A DNA stretch of 64,000 bases, taken from the NCBI GenBank assembly GCA_020912385.1, contig CP087216.1, forward strand, positions 2,232,001 to 2,296,000, in the 5' to 3' direction. Positions 11,158-23,896 of the stretch are shown here, one piece after another. A program made the position numbers and the translations under genes. The notes under the pieces were generated by a model. That model did no database searches, had not been told where the DNA came from, and was given only the letters and a program-made list of their open reading frames with translations. Origin of the DNA: Neofusicoccum parvum. Its lineage: Eukaryota; Ascomycota; Dothideomycetes; Botryosphaeriales; Botryosphaeriaceae. The number at the start of each line of letters is the position of its first letter. Position 1 is the first letter of the stretch.

Positions 11158-11820
11158 GACGTGTTTGTTGATGAAAATACAGCAAAAGATGAGGATGTCA
11201 ATGCATGGAGGGGCAGCGAAGCTTTGGAAAAAGTATAGCGAGGAACAAATATAACAGTGGTGCTCGATGTAATGTCGAGGAGGCTGTGGACGCGACGCAA
11301 ATGGTAGTCCTTTGTGCAACATAAGCATCCCATCGACCAATCAAAGGTTGACGATCACAAAAGCCCCGGCCAATCTGAACCTTCGATCTCCATACCCCGT
11401 CGCATAGACTCTCGGATCGAGAACTAAAATATCCATGCATGAGGCTCCAGACGGATTGGATAACCGGTAGACCAAGATCCTCCGCGTCACGACTCCCATT
11501 GTCGAGTCGAATTCTCTGATCCTGGTCTTTCCGCTTACATTCCGGCCCCCAAGAATAAGCCAGGAGGCAACCCGACATCTTCAGATCATTGCGAGCCGGA
11601 TGCAAGACGATCGAATAGTCAAATCAAATGAATAACTTTCAAATTTCTGAAAGAAAGCCCAGTGTTGGTAATTATTTTTCTCTGCAGTTTGAAAGCCATT
11701 TGTCCAGATATGGTGCTTCAGTTGCGTCCTATGGATACGGTTGGCTAGGCGTGTTATTGGATGTGGCGGAGACTGCTTGATGTCGTTCAAGAATGGCATA
11801 CTGTTCACCATGTCTAGCAT
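11158..11820. other. Intergenic, nothing recognised
   Basis: About 660 bp upstream of the Clr5-ankyrin gene and downstream of the MDR gene. Only short unconvincing frames are present. Confidence 0.55.
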
Positions 11821-13036
11821 TCATATCTTGATAACAACCTTCCCCTTGTGCTTTCCCGAGTACAGATAGTCAAAGGCTGCCTTTGAATCATCGAACGAGA
11901 ATGTGCGATCGATGATAGAATGTATGCGAAGACTCTTTTCTTCCAGAAACTGGTTCAGATTCTGGAAATCCTTCTTCGAGCCAACCCCAATTCCCCTAGA
12001 ACAGTCGGTCAGCTTCATGACCCTGACGGATGTAGTAGTAGCTTACTGGATATGCGCTGTCTTCATCAACACTCCAAGGATTACTTCAGGGTCTTGAGCT
12101 CCGCTTACTCCCCCAAGAAACCCAACAAGAGAGACGGTACCCCTACGACGCAGACATTTGACGTTGTCGGCCAAGGACGAAGGACCAACATTGTTGACTA
12201 CAATATCAACGCCTTTACCGTCGGTGAGGCGCAACACTTCGGGTACCAAGTCAGTGTGAGTTTTGTAGTTTATAGTGCCGATTGTCCCCTCTGGCGCTAA
12301 GTTGCGGATCTCGTGCAGCTTCTCATCGGACGAAGACGTGATAATGGGACGAATTCCCGCGGCAAGACAGATGAATAGAGCAAACATGCTGACACCACCC
12401 GTCCCTTAACTTCTGATTAGCAAATATGTCACTTTGTTGAGAAACGTCTCAGATACCTTCCAGCAAGGCAGCTTTGTCTTTCCCGACGATGTTGGGCATC
12501 CTCAAAGCATTCCAAGCCGTCACCCCGGCGCAATTGATGGTGGATGCCTATTCATAATGATAAGCTGAAAGAACCCCTCTGCCGGGTAGACTGGTTGTGC
12601 TGTTGCTTACCTCCTCCCACGACATGCCTTTTGGCAGGTGAACAAGGACGTTCTGATCAAAGACGGCGTACTCTCGAAGAACCCCAGAAACATCGCCACC
12701 CAGAATCCTCGTGGCATCTTCTTCATCACCGTTCAGATTGTTGAGGTCAAAGATGGGCGCAGCCCGATCTCCAATCTTGAAATCAGTGACTGCAGACCCG
12801 ATGGCAACGACTTCGGCAGCGGCGTCTGATGCGGGAATCCCCTGTTTTTCTACTTCGACAGGGTACCTTCCGTGCAGCATGGCAACATCTCTAAAATTCA
12901 GCGATACAGCATGGATGCGGATGAGTACATCTTCAGGGTGAAGGTCTTTTGGATTCCTTTCGATAGATTTCTCGATTGAGGAGGGTGTTTCGCCAGTAGT
13001 GCGCCTGAATGCCTGGTATTGTTCGGGAATCGACAT
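11821..13036 (-). CDS. MDR-superfamily NAD(P)-dependent oxidoreductase (quinone reductase/alcohol dehydrogenase-like)
   Basis: Four exons (12611-13036, 12457-12547, 12047-12404, 11821-11995) splice to 349 residues. The introns are 63, 52 and 51 nt and all phases close. The N-terminal GroES-like part contains VLIRIHAVSLNFRDVAMLHG, and the NFRD in place of a catalytic Cys suggests a zinc-independent enzyme. Splicing rebuilds EEASTINCAGVTAWNAL, then the Rossmann segment LLEGTGGVSMFALFICLA with a Gly-rich turn, a variable cofactor region (TSSSDEKL), and DGKGVDIVVNNVG. The C-terminus ends KGKVVIKI, normal for the family. The expected reaction is NAD(P)H-dependent reduction of a quinone or enone, or an alcohol/aldehyde interconversion in the cytosol. 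The substrate is unknown. Its length matches the family. Confidence 0.93.
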
Positions 13037-14170
13037 GATAACAATGGAGAAAGACTTAAGTTTTCGAATTAATCCTGAGAGCTCTTGTGTGGTAATATAA
13101 GAAACACAGGGGACAAAAGTAGACGGATAGAATGATCCGGACAAAAATCGGATATATGTGATTACGGAATGCGCGCCTGATACGCTTTTTTGTACCCCAC
13201 CTCCTCTTCTACCCCCAGTCTTTCACTTGTGCGCTATAGTTTTTTTTTTTTAAAAAAAATAAAGCGCTGTGTTGCTTGGACGATAAGAGTCTCTAATCCT
13301 CGGTATCTTCTTCGTTAGCCATCCCCAAACCCCCGTGCCCGAAACTTCTGGTTGCATTCGTGAGAAGGGATCTTGGCGCTAGATTCGCAAGGAAATATAC
13401 ACGTCGCTTTGATGCTATATTTGCGCACTACTTGTCGACTTTCGTGCTGGAAACGTCTAAGTATATTGCTATTCCTGGTATCGTGTTTCTTATAATAATA
13501 GAAACCCAAGATTGCGCAACCGATGTTTGTTGATTCAGAAACTGATCAAGGTGTGTCCACCGAGCTGAAGGGGCAAAGCCGCATGATGCATATACTGCAT
13601 GTGACGAGGATAGAGCAATAATACATGTCGTGTAACTATTCACTCGCTAGGGTTTCTGCATTGCACTAGCCCTAAATAATAAATAGCGACAGCTTAATAC
13701 TTCTCGGTGCTGGCTTCGTCGATCTTCACTCGTCGGCCGGCTGTGATTTATGCGCCCGCCCAAACATGTCCCATTGCAGATGAGAAAAGGCCGGCGTTAT
13801 CTGGTTCAGGTATGGTTTCATGTATTAAGCGATTGGGTGTCGTTGCTTATTCATGAAGTATGCGCAGGAGCTACGCCAATGAAGGCGTAGCGGGCTAAGA
13901 ATAGCTAATCTCGCCGCGGCCCCCACCCGGCTGTCCGGCGACAATATCGTCTGCTTCACACGTGGAAATGATTGCCGCACGGACGTGCTGCTCTATATAT
14001 CAGGCGGCGCTGCGGTGAAAATACGCAATGGGAAGGTGCCGAGCTGGCTCTCTACAATATTTCCTGCTTCTCCCTCGAGATTGATGATTGCCATGAAACA
14101 GGCCGAATGTCCATCCTTTGTTTCGTAGGCCTTTTACGAACAACCAGTCAACAATCCCGAGTTGTCGGAG
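13037..14170. other. Intergenic between divergent genes
   Basis: About 1.1 kb between the MDR gene (minus) and the membrane protein gene (plus), so it should hold both promoters. A run of T followed by a run of A lies at about 13,240-13,262. No gene or family was recognised. Confidence 0.55.
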
Positions 14171-16413
14171 ATGAGTTCGTTCGACAATGACGACCCGTCG
14201 GGCCACTACGACATCTACACTGGCTTCTGGACGAATTGGTCACGTGGTCCGATTCGCGGTGCAACACTGACCACACCTCGCCAGGGCGGTACCGTCCTGA
14301 TTGCCTTGCTGGCGCTGTTCGTCAGCATAGTCGGGTCACATTTCTGGAACATCGTATGCTTCTGCCTGCATTACGGATTCTCCTCATCAAAGCCGCAAGA
14401 CGCTTTATACCACCAGAGGCAGGCCACGCTCCGGAATTCCGCGACTGGAACGAGCGGGCTCTTGAGCCTGCTAATGGTACTCAGCGCTTGGAAACGCAGT
14501 GGCAATGCAAGAAACCCATGTCGACGGATCCTGCCCCTTGTCTGCATCGCCGTATGCCACGTCGCTGCCTTTGGTGTCGCGGGTACATTCTCCTCCAAAA
14601 TTGCGACTGCCGCTGGGAAACAGGTCCTCGTCTCGAGTTCCAACTGCGGTATCCTGCAAGAGGATAAAGATCTCGATGCTTCAGACCTGACCGCATACCT
14701 TAATGCCTACGAGGCGCGGCTGATGACGTCCTATGCGACCTTCGCTCAGCAATGTTATTTGCACTTGTCCGACATGGCAGATTGTCGCACTTTTGTAAAG
14801 CGCAGTCTCCACACCAAGATCACCCGAAACGCCTCTTGCCCGCTGGACGACAGCGTGTGCCTGTCCCTGGATGGCAATATCAGATTTGATACCGGCTACC
14901 TCGACAGCAATGACGACTTTGGTCTTAACACGCCTCCTGCAGAACGTGTTCAACTGCGGCGCGTATCTACCTGCGCACCAATAACCACAAAGGGGCACCG
15001 TCGGCGGGGTAAGCTTTACAGCACAAACACCTCGTATGTCCAGTATGAATACGGACAAGCCGCAAATTTCTGGGAAGGCAACAACTACACTTATAGGTAT
15101 CCGGAGATCACTCTCGAATGGGACCTGCCGACTGCGAACACAGATTACACGCTTGGGTGAGAGCTTCCAGCATACGCTCAAACATTTCGGACTCAAAAAG
15201 CTGACGACGCTCGACAGTGGCATGGACGCAGTCGTCATAAACGGAACCATGAACAACACAAACACAGACTTTGTTCCACTTCCCGCACTGCAGCAGACGG
15301 ACGCGGATCTTCATTTGATCTTTCTTTCCGCGAACTCCATCATCTTCGCCCAGGAAGTCAACGACCCGTGGTATTCAGCACATCGCAACATGTCGCAGAT
15401 AATCTACTCAGATCTTGGCGAAATGGAAGGCACAATGGATGCAATTGTCCAGGATGATGCTGCATCCGTGCTGGCGTGCACGGTAAAAGAACAATATTGC
15501 AACCCGAACTTGCCTGAAGAGAGCCGGTGCGCGCCATTCGGCGGCGAATACGAGTCCACAGGCCTTGCCGAGCAGCTGTGGACGGACCAGAAGCAGCTGG
15601 CGACTTTTCGTTGGGTGGATGGAATCATCAAGAGCTACCGCCCGTCCATGCACAATGTCCTTTACATGCTCGGATCCTCGGCTCTACTCTCACGACAAAG
15701 CCTATCAGAAGGATTCCAGGGTGCACTGGCGGACAATCAGTGGCAGCTGGAAGCCGAGAGCTGGCACGCAACGTCCATGGCCGCCATGCAAGGTATCATG
15801 AAGGAGGTCGCGACAGGGCCTTCGGATCAGACTGTGGAGAGGTGGTTGGCCCGACCCAACACTACTCAAGAACAGAGCTTATGCAGAAATCAGGTACGTT
15901 TAGATCCTTGCGTTGGAATGGAGAAGACTAAAGAGAACATGTATGTGCTGACTGTCGCTTTCTGAAAAGAAAATCATAAACGGCGAATACTTCAACTTCT
16001 CCGTCCTGGGGGCCGTGATCACCATTGTAGTCGGCGGTCTCATCATCTTGCTCTCTTACACCATCGAACCGCTCTTCGGTTGCGTGCAGCGTCGGCACCG
16101 CAACTTCGGTAGCGCATATTCCCGGCTTGAGTGGAGCGCAAATGGAACGCTGCAGCTACAAAGATTAGCACACGAAGAAAGGAGGATGGGAACGTGGGAT
16201 AGGTGCGCAACGGACGTTCCTATTACGCGGAAAGGAGACGAGCTGGCTGTTTTAGATGTCGAGGATTTGGAGCATCCGAAGCTGATGGCGAAGGATCATG
16301 GCGGAGTGGGGGCCAGTAAAAATGCGGTTACAATGCAGGAAATTGAAATTTCAACACCATCGGAGACCTGGGATGAACTGGAAAGAGAGCGTCGCAATTT
16401 TATATCCTCGTAA
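14171..16413 (+). CDS. Fungal multi-segment membrane protein of unknown function
   Basis: Three exons (14171-15156, 15218-15893, 15970-16413) give 701 residues. Intron 1 (61 nt) has a CTGAC branch site and intron 2 (76 nt) a similar one; phases close at both. The N-terminus has the GFWTNWSRG motif before a hydrophobic segment at about residues 41-62, and a second segment lies near residues 118-138. A long Cys- and N-glycosylation-rich region follows, probably lumenal or extracellular, with a last hydrophobic segment at about residues 565-588 and a charged cytoplasmic tail. This layout recurs in many Pezizomycotina membrane proteins without assigned function. I do not recognise a catalytic motif. 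The ATG at 14171 is chosen because it precedes the conserved start region. Confidence 0.85.
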
Positions 16414-16865
16414 ATGAACAAGACTATTTTCGTGTTCGATTTTTGTTAACTCAATCGGATCTTGATGATTCTATGCTTCTGAGCACAGTTGATGGGAACA
16501 TGGCCGAATTGTTTTCTTGGTCCTGACAGCAATCCCATGGGCATCTGCGTTAGCTTATAGGCCTCCGCTCAATGCCATACTACCTCGGTTTACGGCGGTA
16601 GCGTAAAGAATATGGCGGCCTGATTATGTCTCCATGCCAGTGCTGTGCGACGGTTCTCGGGCCGGGATCGTATTGGAGTGCCTTCCCTGTCCTGCACGTC
16701 GTACCGATCGATCCTTCCTGTTCCCGATGTCAGCATTACGCGGGTCACACGCACGCTACCTCTGGAAAGGGCTCCCCAGCACCCCATAAATAGTGGAATC
16801 CTTCTTTCAATTTCTCCCCGAAGTTTTCAGTCAGGTCGCTTCGCAGTGCAGCCATCGGTATCACC
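16414..16865. other. Intergenic/promoter region of the GH89 gene
   Basis: About 450 bp between two genes on the same strand. ATAAATA-like bases occur at about 16,786-16,791, some 75 bp before the next ATG. Nothing else was recognised. Confidence 0.5.
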
Positions 16866-19350
16866 ATGCGTTTCTCTATCCTCGCGACCACCCTTGTCAC
16901 CGCTGTTGCGGCCGTTACCAAAGCTTCTTCTCCAGGAACAGAGGGCCTTATCAATCTTGTGAAGCGACGCATTCCGGCGCATGGAGATAATTTCGAGTTT
17001 GTGTTGTCCGAAAATCTGTCGAGCGACAGTGCTGGTTACGATAGATACATTGTTTCGATGCCAATCGATGGACATGTGCGCGTCGAATCGGCTTCTATTA
17101 GCGGGTTGGCGAGTGGGTAAGTCTGTCGATGAGTTGGTTTTCTTCTATAGGAGCCGTTACTGAGTTGGTTCCAGGCTCTACCGCTACCTGAGCGATGTCG
17201 TCAACGTTGACATATACTGGTTCATTGGCTCGCGCCTACACCTGGCGCCCGATGAATTGCCTCGTATAAATGGATCCCTTTCTGGCGCCAGCACCGTACC
17301 ATATCGGTACCACTTCAACACAGGTGAGTGTGAACCATTATATCCCGAGCAGCTGTACATGTACCCGCTAACAAACCCAGTGACCTTTTCGTACACTACG
17401 GCCTTCTGGAACTGGACCGATTGGGAGCTGGAGCTGGATTGGCTCGCTCTGCGCGGCATCAACCTTCCATTAGCATGGGTGGGCGTCGAGCGCATCATCT
17501 ATGACGTGTTCCATGAGACTGGCCTCACCCATGCCGAAATCAGCTCCTTCTTCAGCGGCCCCGCCTTCCAGGCGTGGAACCGCTTCGGCAATATCCAGGG
17601 CAGCTGGCCACAAGGCAGCGAGCTGCCTATGTCATGGATCGATGGTCAGTTCGCGTTGCAGAAGCAAATTGTACGGCGGATGGTCGAGCTGGGTATGACG
17701 CCCGTGCTTCCGTCATTCACGGGCTTCGTACCACGGGCCATGTCCCGGGTGCTACCAAACGCCACCTTTGTGAATGGCTCGCAGTGGAGCGGGTTCCCGA
17801 GCGAGTACACCAACGTGACGTTCCTGGAGCCCTTCGACCCTGCCTTTGCGACGCTGCAGAAAAGCTTCATCGACAAGCAGACCGCCGCTTACGGCAGCAA
17901 CGTCTCACACATATACACATTGGACCAGTACAACGAGAACGACCCACTATCCGGCGATCTGGGCTACCTTCGGAACGTCTCCTACGGCACCTGGAAGGCG
18001 CTCAAGGCCGCGGACCCGCAAGCCGTGTGGCTGATGCAGGGCTGGCTGTTCTTCGCCAAAAGCGACTTCTGGACCAGCGAGCGCGTCGAGGCGTACCTGT
18101 CGGGCGTCGAGGACAACACGGACATGTTGATCCTAGACCTCTTCTCTGAAAGCCAACCGCAGTGGCAGCGCACTAGATCGTACTACGGCAAGCGGTGGAT
18201 CTGGTGCCAGCTCCACAACTTCGGCGGCGGCATGGCTTTGCACGGCCAGGTCAATAACGTGACCGTCAACCCCGTCGAAGCTCTTGCCAACTCCAGCTCT
18301 CTTGTCGGCTACGGCTTGACGATGGAGGGGCAAGAGGGCAACGAGATCATCTACTCACTGCTCCTCTCGCAAGCCTGGTCTCGCAACCCTATCAATACTG
18401 AGCAGTACTTCCGCTCCTGGGTGGCCCGGCGCTATAATAGCGGCAATGGTTCCACCCTCCCTACTGACCTCTTTACAGCCTGGGGTATCCTGCGTACCAC
18501 CGTCTACAACTCGAATTTTACATCCATCGGAGCGCTCAAATCCCTCTTCGAGCTTCGCCCCTCCCTGACCGGCCTCACTGGCCGCGCTGGCTTCTACCTC
18601 ACCGACCCGCCGTACGATCCATCCGACCTGCTGTCCGCCTGGAAATACTTCTTGTCCGCCGCCTTGGCCTCCCCAGAACTTTGGAGCAATCCTGCCTTCA
18701 TGTTCGACGCCGTAGACTTCACTCGGCAGGTCCTGGCCAATACCTTCGCCACGCAGTACGCTGACCTGGTCGCGACATTCAACGCTAGCGTCTCCAACTT
18801 CACCACGGGCACCAACGGTACAGCTGGAGCCGAAACAGTTGCTGAGAAGGGTAAAAAGCTCACTGACCTCCTCGCCATGCTCGACCGCGTGCTTAGCGCG
18901 AGCCGCCACTTCTCACTCGGACCATGGATTGAGGCTGCGCGGGTGTGGGCCCAGACGCCGTCCAGCGTTGGGAGCGATACTATCATTGCTGGGGATGGCT
19001 ATGGAGGAGAGGGAAATTTCAGCAGCGTGGCAGACTTTTTTGAGTACAACGCGCGGAACCAAGTAACGCTCTGGGGCCCGCAAGGCGAGATCAGCGGCTA
19101 CGCATCCAAAGCGTGGGAAGGCCTCGTGCGGTCGTACTACGCTGAACGCTGGCGCATCTTTGTGGATTATCTGGTCAGTGCGCTGGAAACAGGCGATGGG
19201 GCTTCTGAGTACAATGCCAGTGTGTTGGCGGAGCGGCTTTTCGCGTTTGAGCTGGCGTGGCAAGTGGCACGGTGGGAGGATGATCGCAGTACCGACGAGG
19301 ATACGAACCAGAAGATCCAGGACATTCTTGGAGCAGAGAGTGTATTGTAG
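16866..19350 (+). CDS. Secreted alpha-N-acetylglucosaminidase, glycoside hydrolase family 89
   Basis: Three exons (16866-17116, 17175-17323, 17381-19350) give 789 residues. The protein starts with a secretion signal (MRFSILATTLVTAVAAVT). GH89 landmarks follow in order: GLYRYLSDVVNVDIYWF, FSYTTAFWNWTDWELELDW, LALRGINLPLAWVGVE, PAFQAWNRFGNIQGSWP and LGMTPVLPSFTGFVP. The two catalytic carboxylates of the family fit Glu319 (in QYNENDP) and Glu449 (in TMEGQEGNE), in step with the catalytic positions of human NAGLU. The enzyme should release terminal alpha-linked GlcNAc from glycans outside the cell or in the vacuole. Intron 2 is 57 nt and stop-free, so retention would insert 19 residues without a frameshift; the GH89 alignment (HFNT joined to VTFSY) supports removal. 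Many N-glycosylation sequons fit a secreted protein. Confidence 0.95.
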
Positions 19351-20104
19351 TGTTTGTCTCTATCAATATTACGTAAGTAACATATCTCTTTGTTCCATTT
19401 TAAAAGGACAAGTCTATGACGTTTTTGATGGAACCACTCGTAATATTGGAAAGCGTAGAATGTTCAAAATTGTAGGTCAAGTGAGGAAGACTGATGAGAA
19501 GTGTGTCCCGCGCGTCTCGTGTCTACATACCACTTGATGCCCAGGCCGGCGGTGACGTTAGAGGATTCGTCGTCAGGTTCAACGTCGGCACAGGATTCGT
19601 TCATTCTGAGTGAGAGGCCGGCCTCGGATGGGACTTCAATAGGCCATTCCATGTTCGAGAGGCCGGTTGTTGGTTCTTCTGGCCGCGCTGGCGTCTCGGG
19701 CCGGCCGGCTGTTTTAGGCGCTCAACTACCGCGGCTATTTACAATGCGGACCAATGCGTGACGGGAGCCGGACACGCTAACCCAGGGCGGTATTCACGGT
19801 CCGAAATGGCAGCTAGGACTGCTTGTTTCGTTCTGTCAAACGAGCCGGTTGGTGGGCTTTGGCGGTTTCATCGCCCGTGAACCGAACGTCGATCATAAAT
19901 GCTTGAGAGTGAAGCCTATTCCAAGAATGCGAGACAGGGTTTCTCCGTTCTTAGTGCCTGTTTATTCCTCCTATAGAATCTACGCTCTCGGCCGCTATAA
20001 AGCTCGGGCTGATCCCGCGTAGTTTGCGTCCACATTCCCAAAGCACTGGCTGCTGTCACTCACTGTTCTATTCACTCTCATTTCACTTCACTGCCCCCGC
20101 CAAC
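19351..20104. other. Intergenic, promoter of the next secreted protein
   Basis: About 750 bp. The only clear element is a TATA box near its end. No gene was recognised. Confidence 0.55.
19996..20002 (+). promoter_or_regulatory. TATA box
   Basis: TATAAAG lies 103 bp before the ATG at 20105 and is followed by a pyrimidine-rich leader, the usual arrangement for a highly expressed fungal secreted-protein gene. Confidence 0.5.
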
Positions 20105-20860
20105 ATGCGCTTCGAGCTCGCTCTTCTCCTTCCTTCCCTTGCGGCCGCCCTCCCGGCCTCGGGCACCATGCCCTTCAAGCGTGCCGACACCTGGGGCGGT
20201 GCCGTCTCCTTGGGCCCGACCAAGTCGACCATCGTCAACGCCGTCACCACCTTCATTCCCGGCGCGCCGCCGGCGACGCAGAACGGCCTGCTCTTCCTCT
20301 GGCCAGGCATGAGTAACGGCACGGGCGACCTCGTGCAGACCACGGTTGAGCAGTGGAACAACGGCAACTCGTGGTGCGGCGCTACGTCGAGCCAGTGGTG
20401 CATCCGCGCCTCCCTCTTCGGCAGCTTCGGCCAGTTGGACGGCACTGCCTCGCCCATCAGCGGCGACACCAAGGTCCGCATCGAGTACAACCTCATGAGC
20501 GATGGCACCACCTGGGAGCAGTGAGTTTCCATCCATCAAAACAAAAAGAAAAGGTTGGCGGATGCTGACACTTTCAACAGGAAGGTCACTGATGCCAGCA
20601 CCGGCAAGAGCCTCTCGTACTTCAAGCATGACTCTGGCCCATATATGAGGGGCTACGGCACGGGAACTGAGTGCGACAACAGCTGCACGGGCACTGTCTC
20701 GGAGCAGCAGTACCTCGGAACGACCATCACGCTCGCCTCGGCTGATACCAGCTTCGGCAACACCATCGGCAGCTCGCAGGGCGCCACCTACACCGGCCTC
20801 AAATCCAACCAGGGCGGCAAGGTCTGGTCCATCGACAAGATTCACGTCCCAGCCATGTAA
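20105..20860 (+). CDS. Small secreted protein (231 residues), family not recognised
   Basis: Two exons (20105-20520, 20581-20860) with a 60 nt GTGAGT..CAG intron give 231 residues. The ATG at 20105 is chosen because it starts a signal peptide (MRFELALLLPSLAAALPAS). A dibasic Lys-Arg just before ADTWGG could be a Kex2-type processing site. The mature part is rich in Gly, Ser, Thr and Trp and looks like an all-beta secreted domain. Four cysteines sit in two close pairs (SWCGATSSQWC and ECDNSC), suggesting two local disulfides. I cannot assign an activity. A carbohydrate-binding or lectin-like fold is a guess. Codon use is strongly GC-ending, which suggests high expression. Confidence 0.85.
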
Positions 20861-23217
20861 AAGCAAGTCGACTCAAACAATCTTCTTCAGATGATTATGG
20901 TCATGAGGATGGGACGGTTCCTTCCTTGTACATAGCGGCGGCACCTTGACCCTTTGAGTGTAGATACGTTAGGAAATCAAATGTACAAATCTGATGCAAG
21001 TGTTTGCGAGATTGCATCCGGTAGTTAATAACAGCAGTCAGATAATTTTCTGGAGCTGGTAGCAAAGACGCCTCGCTCCAACATTCATTGACGGATTGCC
21101 TGGAGAGCGCATAAGAGCCTTTTCGATCCTGGGAGCTGAGAAAAGCCAGACATCAATACCGCGCTCTTTGTTTTTCTTTTTTTTTTTTGAAAATCCTGAA
21201 GTAGCTTTATGCGGCTGTTATCTGTGAACGTTAAGGTGCGGGAGCCAGGCTAGGTAGCTCGAGGGCCGGTGCGTGGTGCCCGCTGAACAAGCTTCTCCAG
21301 CAACGGGGTTTATTGGATAGATGCATAACTCAAAATGTTTCGAAAACGAAATATCTAGCCAAGATCCCACAAGCTTTTGCAGGCTTGGAAAATATCAGAG
21401 AAGACATCGGATCCGCGTTCATGATCCGGGGGGGTTTCGGGTTCTCCTGCCTGCGTGAATCGAGGTGGGAAGATGGCGCGATGTGAAGCGACATGTCCGA
21501 GCCTAAGGGGCCTCGACCTCGCTAAAATCCACCACTCGCATGATCTCCAGCAGGGGGCAACCCATGTCTCAATCACAGGCGCCCTGAGACGGGGCATACT
21601 TTCCAGACGCTAACCATATCTCCGCGCGCTACCCCTCACCTCGCCCCTTCTCAGCGCCCCCGACTCACCAATACGCATTTGAGCCGTGAGAAGGGCCGCT
21701 ACCGAACTATGCTATACGAGATGGAGGGCAGCTCAGCGCTCCGGTTGCCCGCCAGGTAATAGAGCCCATGAAGTAGGGTGTTTATGCGTGCGGACCTCGC
21801 GCTACCGGGCCGCAAACGCATAAGCGCAGGTTTCGACACTTGGAGAGCTGCGCTACCGGGAGATGCCCAGATCCGTTTCTGTACGTGTAACAAACGGCTC
21901 TAAGCTGGCCAGCCTCGCGTGACGGTCGGCAATCTGGAAAAATGAGGACCAAGCACGTCCGCATCAACAAGCGTGGCCGGCCCGCCTCCCGAGTCACGGC
22001 CGTGCTTAAGCATGTGTCAATCGCATTGTCCGGCAACCACCATTGCTTTAATCCGCTTGATGTGAGGTCTTCGAGCCTCGAAGCACCGCGCGCTACAGCT
22101 GGTCGTAATTGGCAATCAGTATTCATATCATGTTACATCGTGGGCTCAAGCCCTCTCTCCCTCCCTAGAAATCTACTCAAGCTACCAAATCCGGCAGAAC
22201 TGAGATCATGAAGGTAGCAGCTTCAGAAATGCTGCAGGCCATCGCCCACGGCCCGAGATCCCGTGAGAAATACGAATACATGACGCTGACCAAGCAGTCT
22301 CCAATGCTCGTGCTGCAATATTTCAGCTTTGTCATCAACGTCTGCTTCTTGCTCCTCCAACACCGCTGGTGCGGCTGCAATTACGAACTCGAGCCCTGGG
22401 TGATGCTTCACATTTATTGAGACATCGGTTTAGTCTCGCTATGATACTAGTGTATCTGAGAAGAATTTTGAGCTGACGTCAGACCAAGATTGGTTCTTGT
22501 GGAACAAAAGCACAAGGCCCCCGACTCAATCTGGCAAAGCATTTTCTTGTTATGGGCTGCATCAAACCGAGAATCCTCATTGTGTGCATCTCCAAACTTT
22601 CACAGCAGTGTTTATTTGATCAGTCTACTATCATCAGAGTGGATATTATCATCGATTTAAACTGCGTAAAGTACGCCTTAATGATTGAATGTTGTTTTTA
22701 GAACGCTAGTTCTCTGAAGGATTCTTGCTCAATTTCCTGGTCAGGAGGCCTGAGCCTAGCTGCAACCGTAGTTACCCATGCAATCATTTCATGGGACCAG
22801 TCGACGCACTACAGTCATCATTCGCCGACATTTACACGAGCTGAATGTAATGAACGAGGACTTCTGTCCGTCAGCAAATGCAAGTCAGGAACCCACGACT
22901 CCTTTCGGCCAAGTTCCATTGATTTTCCAGAAGATTTGGTTCGGGGTGTCGTACTAAGTATGTAATGCACCGCTGTTAGAACAAAGGAAATCACCTTGGT
23001 CGGCCGAGAAAGTCGCACAAATGAACATCACTCATACGATTCTTGTGTCACAAGTCAAACAGGAATACTTCCTCCTGTTCGTGTAGCACGTCCCTTCTTC
23101 AGATGCTCTCACGTGCATTCTGGACCATCACTGTATAAATACATGACTCCTCGAAGTATGGAATCTTCAGTTAGACCCCAAAACGCTTCACAATCATTTT
23201 CCAATCAACTGCTCGAG
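20861..23217. other. Long intergenic region, nothing recognised
   Basis: About 2.35 kb with only short frames in all phases. A T-rich run occurs at about 21,172-21,190. No domain, RNA gene or repeat family was recognised. Confidence 0.5.
23134..23141 (+). promoter_or_regulatory. TATA box
   Basis: TATAAATA lies 84 bp upstream of the ATG of the small Cys-containing secreted protein. Confidence 0.5.
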
Positions 23218-23896
23218 ATGGCGCTCTTCAAGACATTCATCCCGTTCATACTTGCCCTCGTGCATCACTGCTATTCTGCACCAGCGCCGGACAATGGTGC
23301 AAGCCTCGTAAACCGCCAGACACAGTGCATTTGGGGTCCCAGCTCCACCCGGTACGTTTGAAGGACCAGATCATGTCAATTGAGAAATATCTTGATGGAC
23401 GCTTACCTTCTTAGCCTCGTTGGCGATGGAGACCCGCAAACAGCGCACTTCTACAAACAGCTTTCCGAGGTTCTCAGCTGCGGCGCAGCCGATACGTGCA
23501 CCACTTCGCATTCCATCACAAAATCTGTAAGAGTCTACTGGACTTCCGACGATTGAGAACACCGCTAAGCGTGACTTCCTCAAGTTCACCATTTCTTTCA
23601 CCGCCGACATCACGCCGGCCAGCTGGATCTCCGGCGGCTTCTCGGTGGAGAAGAGCATCGAGACGGGGGATGATTACCAGTGCCAGGTCAGCACTGGCGA
23701 AAGCGTTTGCGTCTGGTACGACATAGCACACACGGGGTACACAGTTGAGGACTGGTCCACCAACACATGCACTGGCGGCCACAAGGATGCCGGTCCTTAC
23801 GTTATCTGGAGTCCGAATGAGAACAATAGTGGAGGTGGGTTCTATTGCGTTACGGGAGATGCCTGCCGCACACAAGGTGAAGGTTATTGGGGCTAG
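23218..23896 (+). CDS. Small secreted cysteine-containing protein (190 residues)
   Basis: Three exons (23218-23351, 23415-23526, 23570-23896) give 190 residues; introns are 63 and 43 nt. Without removal of the second intron the frame meets TGA. The signal peptide is MALFKTFIPFILALVHHCYS. The mature protein has CGAADTCTTSHSITKS, then FTADITPASWISGGFSVE, TGDDYQCQVSTGESVCVWYD, NTCTGGHKDAGPYVIWSPN and GGGFYCVTGDACR, a regular spacing of Cys and aromatic residues that I associate with a widespread fungal secreted family without defined activity. The mature part has eight cysteines visible, so several disulfides are likely. It could be an effector, a killer-toxin-like or a cell-wall protein; the sequence does not decide. 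Confidence 0.78.

Noticed and set aside
20078..20866. 262-codon minus-strand frame
   Set aside because: Antisense to the spliced secreted-protein gene, whose signal peptide, intron and cysteines support the plus strand. The GC-ending codons there remove antisense stops.
21699..22420. Several 60-114 codon frames in the long intergenic region
   Set aside because: No signal peptide, domain or splice context; their lengths fit chance.
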